NCBI GenBank assembly: GCA_964019165.1
Contig: OZ025273.1
Coordinates: forward strand, 10,167,279 to 10,231,278
DNA from: Mastigias papua
Taxonomy: Eukaryota; Cnidaria; Scyphozoa; Rhizostomeae; Mastigiidae
Length of the DNA stretch: 64,000 nt
Direction of reading: 5' to 3'
Part shown: in pieces, positions 11,910-24,416 of the stretch
Numbering within the stretch: position 1 is the first letter of the stretch
Layout of the letters: every line of letters starts with the position of its first letter
Program-made: the position numbers and the translations under genes
Notes under the pieces: generated by a model
Told to the model about the DNA's origin: nothing
Seen by the model: only the letters and a program-made list of their open reading frames with translations
The model's database searches: none

Positions 11910-14890
11910 TATTTTGGTGAAAAATGACCAAATTTGAAATTGATTGATTTTGATTGCAGATTGAAAAGTGATCCAAATCAGCGATTTTTGGCCAAAAAGT
12001 AAGGCTATAGCCTTGCTATTTCGGTGAAAAATTACCAAATTTGAACTTCATTGATTTTGATTGCAGAGTGAAAAGTGATGCAAATCAGCGAGTTTTGGCC
12101 AAAAACTAAGGCTATAGCCTTGGTATTTTGGTGAAAAATGACCAAATGTAAAATTGATTCAGTTTGATTGCAGATTGAAAAGTGATCCAAATCAGCGATT
12201 TTTGGCCAAAAAGTAAGGCTATAGCCTTGGTAAGTTGGTGAGAAATGACAAAATTTGAAATTGATTGATTTTGATTGCAGATTGAAAAGTGATCCAAAGC
12301 AGCGACTTTTGGCCAAAAACTAAGGCTATAGCCTTGGTATTTTGGTGAAAAATGACCAAATTCGAAATTGATTGATTTTGATTGCAGATTAAAAAGTGAT
12401 CCAAATCAGCGATTTTTGGCCAAAAAGTAAGGCTATAGCCTTGGTATTTTGGTGAAAAATGACCAAATTTGAAATTGATTCAGTTTGATTGCAGATTGAA
12501 AAGTGATCCAAATCAGCGATTTTTGGCCAAAAAGTAAGGCTATAGTCTTGGTATTTTGGTGAAAAATGACCAAATTTGAAATTGATTGATTTTGATTGCA
12601 GATTGAAACGTGATCCAAATCAGCGATTTTTGGCCAGAAAGTAGGGCTATAGCCTTGGTATTTTGGTAAGAAATGACCAAATTTGAAATTGATTGATGTT
12701 GATTACAGATTGAAAAGTGACCCAAATCAGCGATTTTTGGCCAAAAAGTAAGGCTATAGCCTTGGTATTTTGGTGAAAAATGACCAAATTTGAAATTGAT
12801 TGATTTTGATTGCAGATTGAAAAGTGATCCAAATCAGCGATTTTTAGCCAAAAAGTAAGGCTATAGCCTTGCTATTTCGGTGAAAAATGACCAAATTTGA
12901 ACTTCATTGATTTTGATTGCAAATTGAAAAGTGATCCAAATCAGCGAGCTTTGGCCAAAAAGGAAGGCTATAGCCTTGGTATTTTGGTGACAAATGACCA
13001 AATTAGAAATTGACTGATTTTGATTGCAGATTGAAAAGTGATCCAAATCAGCGATTTTTGGCCAAAAATAAGGCTATAGCCTTGGTATTTTGGTGACAAA
13101 TGACCAAATTAAAAATTGATTCAGGTTGATTGCAGATTGAAAAGTGATCCAAATCAGCGATTTTTAGCCAAAAAGTAAGGCTATAGCCTCGGTATTTTGG
13201 TGACAAATGACCAAATTCAAAATTGATTCAGGTTGATTGCAGTTTGAAAAGTGATGCAAATCAGCGATTGTTAGCCAAAAAGTAAGGCTATAGCCTCGGT
13301 ATTTTGGTGACAAATGACCAAATTTGAAATTGATTGATTTTGATTGCAGATTGAAAAGTGATCCAATTCAGCGATTTTTAGCCAAAAAGTAAGGCTATAG
13401 CCTTGGTATTTTGGTGAAAAATGACCAAATTCGAAATTGGTTAATTTTGATTGCAGATTAAAAAGTGATCCAAATCAGCGATTTTTGGCCAAAAACTAAG
13501 GCTATAGCCTTGGTATTTTGGTGAAAAATGACCAAATTTGAAATTGATTGATTTTGATTGCAGATTGAAAAGTGATCCAAATCAGCGATTTTTGGCCAAA
13601 AAGTAAGGCTATAGCCTTGCTATTTCGGTGAAAAATTACCAAATTTGAACTTCATTGATTTTGATTGCAGAGTGAAAAGTGATGCAAATCAGCGAGTTTT
13701 GGCCAAAAACTAAGGCTATAGCCTTGGTATTTTGGTGAAAAATGACCAAATGTAAAATTGATTCAGTTTGATTGCAGATTGAAAAGTGATCCAAATCAGC
13801 GATTTTTGGCCAAAAAGTAAGGCTATAGCCTTGGTAAGTTGGTGAGAAATGACAAAATTTGAAATTGATTGATTTTGATTGCAGATTGAAAAGTGATCCA
13901 AAGCAGCGACTTTTGGCCAAAAACTAAGGCTATAGCCTTGGTATTTTGGTGAAAAATGACCAAATTCGAAATTGATTGATTTTGATTGCAGATTAAAAAG
14001 TGATCCAAATCAGCGATTTTTGGCCAAAAAGTAAGGCTATAGCCTTGGTATTTTGGTGAAAAATGACCAAATTTGAAATTGATTGATTTTGATTGCAGAT
14101 TGAAACGTGATCCAAATCAGCGATTTTTGGCCAGAAAGTAGGGCTATAGCCTTGGTATTTTGGTAAGAAATGACCAAATTTGAAATTGATTGATGTTGAT
14201 TACAGATTGAAAAGTGACCCAAATCAGCGATTTTTGGCCAAAAAGTAAGGCTATAGCCTTGGTATTTTGGTGAAAAATGACCAAATTTGAAATTGATTGA
14301 TTTTGATTGCAGATTGAAAAGTGATCCAAATCAGCGATTTTTAGCCAAAAAGTAAGGCTATAGCCTTGCTATTTCGGTGAAAAATGACCAAATTTGAACT
14401 GCATTGATTTTGATTGCAAATTGAAAAGTGATCCAAATCAGCGATTTTTGGCCAAAAAGTAAGGCTATAGCCTTGGTATTTTGGTGACAAATGACCAAAT
14501 TAGAAATTGACTGATTTTGATTGCAGATTGAAAAGTGATCCAAATCAGCGATTTTTGGCCAAAAGTAAGGCTATAGCCTTGGTATTTTGGTGACAAATGA
14601 CCAAATTAAAAATTGATTCAGGTTGAGTGCAGATTGAAAAGTGATCCAAATCAGCGATTTTTAGCCAAAAAGTAAGGCTATAGCCTCGGTATTTTGGTGA
14701 CAAATGACCAAATTCAAAATTGATTCAGGTTGATTGCAGTTTGAAAAGTGATGCAAATCAGCGATTGTTAGCCAAAAAGTAAGGCTATAGCCTCGGTATT
14801 TTGGTGACAAATGACCAAATTTGAAAGTGATTGATTTTGATTGCAGATTGAAAAGTGATCCAATTCAGCGATTTTTAGCCAAAAAGTAAG
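11910..14890. repeat. Left higher-order duplication in the satellite
   Basis: The monomer series at about 11,910-13,395 recurs at about 13,514-14,890, including private variants such as gtaagttggtgag, attaccaaa and gatccaattcagcg. The offset is 1,604 bp for the first part and 1,497 bp after one monomer near 12,433-12,540 is lost from the second copy. A third partial copy starts near 16,080. This is unequal exchange on a scale of 14-15 monomers. Confidence 0.8.
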
Positions 14891-17800
14891 GCTATAGCCT
14901 TGCTACTTCGGTGAAAAATGACCAAATTTGAACTTCATTGATTTTGATTGCAGATTGAAAAGTGATCCAAATCAGCGATTTTTGGCCAAAAAGTAAGGCT
15001 ATAGCCTTGGTATTTTAGTGACAAATGACCAAATTAGAAATTGATTGATTTTGATTGCAGATTGAAAAGTGATCCAAATCAGCGATTTTTGGCCAAAAGG
15101 TAAGGCTATAGCCTTGGTATTTTGGTGACAAATGACCAAATTCAAAATTGATTCAGGTTGATTGCAGATTGAAAAGTGATCCAAATCAGCGATTTTTAGC
15201 AAAAAAGTAAGGCTATAGCCTCGGTATTTTGGTGACAAATGACCAAATTTGAAATTGATTGATTTTGATTGCAGATTGAAACGTGATCCAAATCAGCGAT
15301 TTTTGGCCAGAAAGTAGGGCTATAGCCTTGGTATTTTGGTAAGAAGTGACCAAATTTGAAATTGATTGATGTTGATTACAGATTGAAAAGTGACCCAAAT
15401 CAGCGATTTTTGGCCAAAAAGTAAGACTATTGCCTTGGTATTTTGGTGAAAAATGACCAAATTTGAAATTGATTCAGTTTGATTGCAGATTGAAAAGTGA
15501 TCCAAATCAGCGATTTTTGGCCAAAAAGTAAGGCTATAGTCTTGGTATTTTGGTGAAAAATGACCAACTTTGAAATTGATTGATTTTGATTGCAGATTGA
15601 AAAGTGATCCAAATCAGCGATGTTTGGCCAAAAAGTAAGGCTATAACCTTGGTATTTTGGTGAAAAATGACCAAATTTGAAATTGATTGATTTTGATAGG
15701 AGATTGAAAAGTGATCCAAATCAGCGATTTTTGGCCGAAAGGTAAGGCTATAGCCTTGGTATTTTGGTAAGAAATGACCACATTTGAAATTGATTGATTT
15801 TGATTGCAGATTGAAAAGTGATCCAAATCAGCGATTTGTGGCCAAAAAGTAAGGCTATAGTCTTGGTATCTTGGTGAGAAATGACCAAGTTTGAAATTGA
15901 TTGATTTTGATTGCAGATTGAAAAGTGATCGAAATCAGCGATTTTTAGCCAAAAAGTACGCCTATAGCCTTGGTATTTTGGTGAAAAATGACCAAATGTG
16001 AATTTGATTGATTTTGATTGCAGATTGAAAAGTGATCCAAATCAGCGATTTTTGGCCAAAAAGTAAGGAAATAGCCTTGCTATTTCGGTGAAAAATTACC
16101 AAATTTGAACTTCATTGATTTTGATTGCAGAGTGAAAAGTGATGCAAATCAGCGAGTTTTGGCCAAAAACTAAGGCTATAGCCTTGGTATTTTGGTGAAA
16201 AATGACCAAATGTAAAATTGATTCAGTTTGATTGCAGATTGAAAAGTGATCCAAATCAGCGATTTTTGGCCAAAAAGTAAGGCTATAGCCTTGGTAAGTT
16301 GGTGAGAAATGACAAAATTTGAAATTGATTGATTTTGATTGCAGATTGAAAGGTGATCCAAATCAGCGACTTTTGGCCAAAAACTAAGGCTATAGCCTTG
16401 GTATTTTGGTGAAAAATGACCAAATTCGAAATTGATTGATTTTGATTGCAGATTAAAAAGTGATCCAAATCAGCGATTTTTGGCCAAAAACTAAGGCTAT
16501 AGCCTTGGTATTTTGGTGAAAAATGACCAAATTTAAAATTGATTGATTTTGATTGCAGATTGAAAAGTGATCCAAATCAGCGATTTTTGGCCAAAAAGTA
16601 AGGCTATAGCCTTGGTATTTTGGTGAAAAATGACCAAATTTGAAATTGATTGATTTTGATTGCAGATTGAAAAGTGACCCACATCAGCGATGTGTGGCCA
16701 AAAACTAAGGCTATAGCCTTGGAATTTTGGTGAAAAATGACCAAATTTGAAATTGATTCAGTTTGATTGCAGATTGAAAAGTGATCCAAATCAGCGATTT
16801 TTGGCCAAAAAGTAAGGCTATAGCCTTGGTATTTTGGTGAAAAATGACCAAATTTGAAATTGATTGATTTTGATTGCAGATTGAAAAGTGATCCAAATCA
16901 GCGATTTTTGGCCAAAAAGTAAGGCTATAGCCTTGGTATTTTGGTGACAAATGACAAAATTCAAAATTAATTCAGGTTGATTGCAGATTGAAAAGTGATC
17001 CAAATCAGGGATTTTTGGCCAAAAAGTAAGGCTATAGCCTTGGTATTTTGGTGAAAAATGACCAAATTTGACATTGATTGATTTTGATTGCAGATTGAAA
17101 AGTGACCCACATCAGCGATGTTTGGCCAAAAAGTAAGGCTATAGTCTTGGTATGTTGGTGAAACATGACCAACGTTGAAATTGATTGAGTTTGATTGCAG
17201 ATTGAAAAGTGATCCAAATCAGCGATGTTTGGCCAAAAAGTAAGGCTATAGCCTTGGTATTTTGGTGAAAAATGACCAAATTCGAAATTGGTTAATTTTG
17301 ATTGCAGATTAAAAAGTGATCCAAATCAGCGATTTTTGGCCAAAAACTAAGGCTATAGCCTTGGTATTTTGGTGAAAAATGACCAAATTTAAAATTGATT
17401 GATTTTGATTGCAGATTGAAAAGTGATCCAAATCAGCGATTTTTGGCCAAAAAGTAAGGCTATAGCCTTGGTATTTTGGTGACAAATGACCAAATTCAAA
17501 ATTGATTCAGATTGATTGCAGATTGAAAAGTGACCCAAATCAGCGATTTTTGGCCAAAACGTAAGGCTATAGCCTTGGTATTTTGGTGAAAAATGACCAA
17601 ATATGAAATTGATTGTTTTTGATTGCAGATTGAAACGTGATCCAAATCAGCGATGTTTGGCCAAAAAGTAAGGCTATAGTCTTGGTATTTTGGTGAGAAA
17701 TGACAAAATTTGAACTTCATTGATTTTGATTGCAGATTGAAAAGTGATCCAAATCAGCGAGTTTTGGCCAAAAAGTAAGGCTATAGCCTTGGTATTTTGG

Positions 17801-18208
17801 TAAGAAATGACCAAATTTGAACTAGATTGATTTTGATTACAGATTGAAAAGTGACCCAAATCAGCGATGTTTGGCCAAAAAGTAAGGCTATAGTCTTGGT
17901 ATTTTGGTGAAAAATGACCAAATTTGAACTTCATTGATTTTGATTGCAGATTGAAAAGTGATCCAAATCAGCGATTTTTGGCCAAACAGTAAGGCTATAG
18001 CCTTGGTATGTTGGTGAGAAATGACCAAATTTGAAATTGATAGATTTTGATTGCAGATTGAAAAGTGACCCAAATCAGCGATTCTTGGCCAAAAAGTAAG
18101 GCTATAGCCTTGGTATTTTGGTGACAAATGACCAAATTCAAAATTGATTCAGGTTGATTGCAGATTGAAAAGTGATCCAAATCAGCGACTTTTGGCCAAA
18201 AAGTAAGG

Positions 18209-21200
18209 CTATAGCCTTGGTATTTTGGTGAAAAATGACCAAATTTGAACTTCATTGATTTTGATTGCAGAGTGAAAAGTGATGCAAATCAGCGAGTTTT
18301 GGCCAAAAAGTAAGGCTATAGCCTTGGTATTTTGGTGAAAAATGACCAAATTTGAAATTGATTGATTTTGATTGCAGATTGAAAAGTGATCCAAATCAGC
18401 GATTTTTGGCCAAAAAGTAAGGCTATAGCCTTGGTAAGTTGGTGAGAAATGACCAAATTTGAAATTGATTGATTTTGATTGCAGATTGAAAAGTGATCCA
18501 AATCAGCGATTTTTGGCCAAAAAGTAAGGCTATAGCCTTGGTATTTTGGTAAGAAATGACCAAATTTGAAATAGATTGATTTTGATTACAGATTGACAAG
18601 TGACCCAAATCAGCGATGTTTGGCCAAAAAGTAAGGCTATAGTCTTGGTATTTTTGTGAAAAATGACCAAATTTGAACTTCATTGATTTTGATTGCAGAT
18701 TGAAAAGTGATCCAAATCAGCGATTTTTGGCCAAACAGTAAGGCTATAGCCTTGGTATGTTGGTGAGAAATGACCAAATTTGAAATTGATTGATTTTGAT
18801 TGCAGATTGAAAAGTGACCCACATCAGCGATGTTTGGCCAAAAAGTAAGGCTATAGTCTTGGTATGTTGGTGAAAAATGACCAACGTTGAAATTGATTGA
18901 TTTTGATTGCAGATTGAAAAGTGATCCAAATCAGCGATGTTTGGCCAAAAAGTAAGGCTATAGCCTTGGTATTTTGGTGAAAAATGACCAAATTTGAACT
19001 TCATTGATTTTGATTGCAGAGTGAAAAGTGATGCAAATCAGCGAGTTTTGGCCAAAAAGTAAGGCTATAGCCTTGGTATTTTGGTGAAAAATGACCAAAT
19101 TTGAAATTGATTGATTTTGATTGCAGATTGAAAAGTGATCCAAATCAGCGATTTTTGGCCAAAAAGTAAGGCTATAGCCTTGGTAAGTTGGTGAGAAATG
19201 ACCAAATTTGAAATTGATTGATTTTGATTGCAGATTGAAAAGTGATCCAAATCAGCGATTTTTGGCCAAAAAGTAAGGCTATAGCCTTGGTATTTTGGTA
19301 AGAAATGACCAAATTTGAAATAGATTGATTTTGATTACAGATTGACAAGTGACCCAAATCAGCGATGTTTGGCCAAAAAGTAAGGCTATAGTCTTGGTAT
19401 TTTTGTGAAAAATGACCAAATTTGAACTTCATTGATTTTGATTGCAGATTGAAAAGTGATCCAAATCAGCGATTTTTGGCCAAACAGTAAGGCTATAGCC
19501 TTGGTATGTTGGTGAGAAATGACCAAATTTGAAATTGATTGATTTTGATTGCAGATTGAAAAGTGACCCACATCAGCGATGTTTGGCCAAAAAGTAAGGC
19601 TATAGTCTTGGTATGTTAGTGAAAAATGACCAACGTTGAAATTGATTGATTTTGATTGCAGATTGAAAAGTGATCCAAATCAGCGATGTTTGGCCAAAAA
19701 GTAAGGCTATAGCCTTGGTATTTTGGTGAAAAATGACCAAATTCGAAATTGGTTAATTTTGATTGCAGATTAAAAAGTGATCCAAATCAGCGATTTTTGG
19801 CCAAAAACTAAGGCTATAGCCTTGGTTTTTTTGGTGAAAAATGACCAAATTTAAAATTGATTGATTTTGATTGCAGATTGAAAAGTGATCCAAATCAGCG
19901 ATTTTTGGCCAAAAAGTAAGGCTATAGCCTTGGTATTTTGGTGACAAATGACCAAATTCAAAATTGATTCAGATTGATTGCAGATTGAAAAGTGACCCAA
20001 ATCAGCGATTTTTGGCCAAAACGTAAGGCTATAGCCTTGGTATTTTGGTGAAAAATGACCAAATATGAAATTGATTGTTTTTGATTGCAGATTGAAACGT
20101 GATCCAAATCAGCGATGTTTGGCCAAAAAGTAAGGCTATAGTCTTGGTATTTTGGTGAGAAATGACAAAATTTGAACTTCATTGATTTTGATTGCAGATT
20201 GAAAAGTGATCCAAATCAGCGAGTTTTGGCCAAAAAGTAAGGCTATAGCCTTGGTATTTTGGTAAGAAATGACCAAATTTGAACTAGATTGATTTTGATT
20301 ACAGATTGAAAAGTGACCCAAATCAGCGATGTTTGGCCAAAAAGTAAGGCTATAGTCTTGGTATTTTGGTGAAATATGACCAAATTTGAACTTCATTGAT
20401 TTTGATTGCAGATTGAAAAGTGATCCAAATCAGCGATTTTTGGCCAAACAGTAAGGCTATAGCCTTGGTATTTTGGTGAAAAATGACCAAATTTGAAATT
20501 GATTGATTTTGATTGCAGATTGAAAAGTGATCCAAATCAGCGATTTTTGGCCAAAAAGTAAGGCTATAGCCTTGGTAAGTTGGTGAGAAATGACCAAATT
20601 TGAAATTGATTGATTTTGATTGCAGATTGAAAAGTGATCCAAATCAGCGATTTTTGGCCAAAAAGTAAGGCTATAGCCTTGGTATTTTGGTAAGAAATGA
20701 CCAAATTTGAAATAGATTGATTTTGATTACAGATTGACAAGTGACCCAAATCAGCGATGTTTGGCCAAAAAGTAAGGCTATAGTCTTGGCATTTTGGTGA
20801 AAAATGACCAAATTTAAAATTGATTGATTTTGATTGCAGATTGAAAAGTGATCCAAATCAGCGATTTTTGGCCAAAAAGTAAGGCTATAGCCTTGGTATT
20901 TTGGTGACAAATGACCAAATTCAAAATTGATTCAGATTGATTGCAGATTGAAAAGTGACCCAAATCAGCGATTTTTGGCCAAAACGTAAGGCTATAGCCT
21001 TGGTATTTTGGTGAAAAATGACCAAATATGAAATTGATTGTTTTTGATTGCAGATTGAAACGTGATCCAAATGAGCGATGTTTGGCCAAAAAGTAAGGCT
21101 ATAGTCTTGGTATTTTGGTGAGAAATGACAAAATTTGAACTTCATTGATTTTGATTGCAGATTGAAAAGTGATCCAAATCAGCGAGTTTTGGCCAAAAAG

Positions 21201-24200
21201 TAAGGCTATAGCCTTGGTATTTTGGTAAGAAATGACCAAATTTGAACTAGATTGATTTTGATTACAGATTGAAAAGTGACCCAAATCAGCGATGTTTGGC
21301 CAAAAAGTAAGGCTATAGTCTTGGTATTTTTGTGAAAAATGACCAAATTTGAACTTCATTGATTTTGATTGCAGAGTGAAAAGTGATGCAAATCAGCGAG
21401 TTTTGGCCAAAAAGTAAGGCTATAGCCTTGGTATTTTGGTGAAAAATGACCAAATTTGAAATTGATTGATTTTGATTGCAGATTGAAAAGTGATCCAAAT
21501 CAGCGATTTTTGGCCAAAAAGTAAGGCTATAGCCTTGGTAAGTTGGTGAGAAATGACCAAATTTGAAATTGATTGATTTTGATTGCAGATTGAAAAGTGA
21601 TCCAAATCAGCGATTTTTGGCCAAAAAGTAAGGCTATAGCCTTGGTATTTTGGTAAGAAATGACCAAATTTGAAATAGATTGATTTTGATTACAGATTGA
21701 CAAGTGACCCAAATCAGCGATGTTTGGCCAAAAAGTAAGGCTATAGTCTTGGTATTTTTGTGAAAAATGACCAAATTTGAACTTCATTGATTTTGATTGC
21801 AGATTGAAAAGTGATCCAAATCAGCGATTTTTGGCCAAACAGTAAGGCTATAGCCTTGGTATGTTGGTGAGAAATGACCAAATTTGAAATTGATTGATTT
21901 TGATTGCAGATTGAAAAGTGACCCACATCAGCGATGTTTGGCCAAAAAGTAAGGCTATAGTCTTGGTATGTTGGTGAAAAATGACCAACGTTGAAATTGA
22001 TTGATTTTGATTGCAGATTGAAAAGTGATCCAAATCAGCGATGTTTGGCCAAAAAGTAAGGCTATAGCCTTGGTATTTTGGTGAAAAATGACCAAATTTG
22101 AACTTCATTGATTTTGATTGCAGAGTGAAAAGTGATGCAAATCAGCGAGTTTTGGCCAAAAAGTAAGGCTATAGCCTTGGTATTTTGGTGAAAAATGACC
22201 AAATTTGAAATTGATTGATTTTGATTGCAGATTGAAAAGTGATCCAAATCAGCGATTTTTGGCCAAAAAGTAAGGCTATAGCCTTGGTAAGTTGGTGAGA
22301 AATGACCAAATTTGAAATTGATTGATTTTGATTGCAGATTGAAAAGTGATCCAAATCAGCGATTTTTGGCCAAAAAGTAAGGCTATAGCCTTGGTATTTT
22401 GGTAAGAAATGACCAAATTTGAAATAGATTGATTTTGATTACAGATTGACAAGTGACCCAAATCAGCGATGTTTGGCCAAAAAGTAAGGCTATAGTCTTG
22501 GTATTTTTGTGAAAAATGACCAAATTTGAACTTCATTGATTTTGATTGCAGATTGAAAAGTGATCCAAATCAGCGATTTTTGGCCAAACAGTAAGGCTAT
22601 AGCCTTGGTATGTTGGTGAGAAATGACCAAATTTGAAATTGATTGATTTTGATTGCAGATTGAAAAGTGACCCACATCAGCGATGTTTGGCCAAAAAGTA
22701 AGGCTATAGTCTTGGTATGTTGGTGAAAAATGACCAACGTTGAAATTGATTGATTTTGATTGCAGATTGAAAAGTGATCCAAATCAGCGATGTTTGGCCA
22801 AAAAGTAAGGCTATAGCCTTGGTATTTTGGTGAAAAATGACCAAATTCGAAATTGGTTAATTTTGATTGCAGATTAAAAAGTGATCCAAATCAGCGATTT
22901 TTGGCCAAAAACTAAGGCTATAGCCTTGGTTTTTTTGGTGAAAAATGACCAAATTTAAAATTGATTGATTTTGATTGCAGATTGAAAAGTGATCCAAATC
23001 AGCGATTTTTGGCCAAAAAGTAAGGCTATAGCCTTGGTATTTTGGTGACAAATGACCAAATTCAAAATTGATTCAGATTGATTGCAGATTGAAAAGTGAC
23101 CCAAATCAGCGATTTTTGGCCAAAACGTAAGGCTATAGCCTTGGTATTTTGGTGAAAAATGACCAAATATGAAATTGATTGTTTTTGATTGCAGATTGAA
23201 ACGTGATCCAAATCAGCGATGTTTGGCCAAAAAGTAAGGCTATAGTCTTGGTATTTTGGTGAGAAATGACAAAATTTGAACTTCATTGATTTTGATTGCA
23301 GATTGAAAAGTGATCCAAATCAGCGAGTTTTGGCCAAAAAGTAAGGCTATAGCCTTGGTATTTTGGTAAGAAATGACCAAATTTGAACTAGATTGATTTT
23401 GATTACAGATTGAAAAGTGACCCAAATCAGCGATGTTTGGCCAAAAAGTAAGGCTATAGTCTTGGTATTTTGGTGAAATATGACCAAATTTGAACTTCAT
23501 TGATTTTGATTGCAGATTGAAAAGTGATCCAAATCAGCGATTTTTGGCCAAACAGTAAGGCTATAGCCTTGGTATTTTGGTGAAAAATGACCAAATTTGA
23601 AATTGATTGATTTTGATTGCAGATTGAAAAGTGATCCAAATCAGCGATTTTTGGCCAAAAAGTAAGGCTATAGCCTTGGTAAGTTGGTGAGAAATGACCA
23701 AATTTGAAATTGATTGATTTTGATTGCAGATTGAAAAGTGATCCAAATCAGCGATTTTTGGCCAAAAAGTAAGGCTATAGCCTTGGTATTTTGGTAAGAA
23801 ATGACCAAATTTGAAATAGATTGATTTTGATTACAGATTGACAAGTGACCCAAATCAGCGATGTTTGGCCAAAAAGTAAGGCTATAGTCTTGGCATTTTG
23901 GTGAAAAATGACCAAATTTAAAATTGATTGATTTTGATTGCAGATTGAAAAGTGATCCAAATCAGCGATTTTTGGCCAAAAAGTAAGGCTATAGCCTTGG
24001 TATTTTGGTGACAAATGACCAAATTCAAAATTGATTCAGATTGATTGCAGATTGAAAAGTGACCCAAATCAGCGATTTTTGGCCAAAACGTAAGGCTATA
24101 GCCTTGGTATTTTGGTGAAAAATGACCAAATATGAAATTGATTGTTTTTGATTGCAGATTGAAACGTGATCCAAATGAGCGATGTTTGGCCAAAAAGTAA

Positions 24201-24416
24201 GGCTATAGTCTTGGTATTTTGGTGAGAAATGACAAAATTTGAACTTCATTGATTTTGATTGCAGATTGAAAAGTGATCCAAATCAGCGAGTTTTGGCCAA
24301 AAAGTAAGGCTATAGCCTTGGTATTTTGGTAAGAAATGACCAAATTTGAACTAGATTGATTTTGATTACAGATTGAAAAGTGACCCAAATCAGCGATGTT
24401 TGGCCAAAAAGTAAGG
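18209..24416. repeat. 3,104-bp higher-order unit in two tandem copies
   Basis: Monomer variants from 18,209 to 21,312 repeat in the same order from 21,313 to 24,416, offset 3,104 bp (29 monomers plus one base). Inside each copy a 7-monomer (749-bp) series is itself doubled (18,209 and 18,958; 21,313 and 22,062). A 9-monomer (963-bp) series is also repeated (19,958 and 20,921). Partial further copies occur to about 28 kb. This is nested higher-order structure at three scales. Confidence 0.85.
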
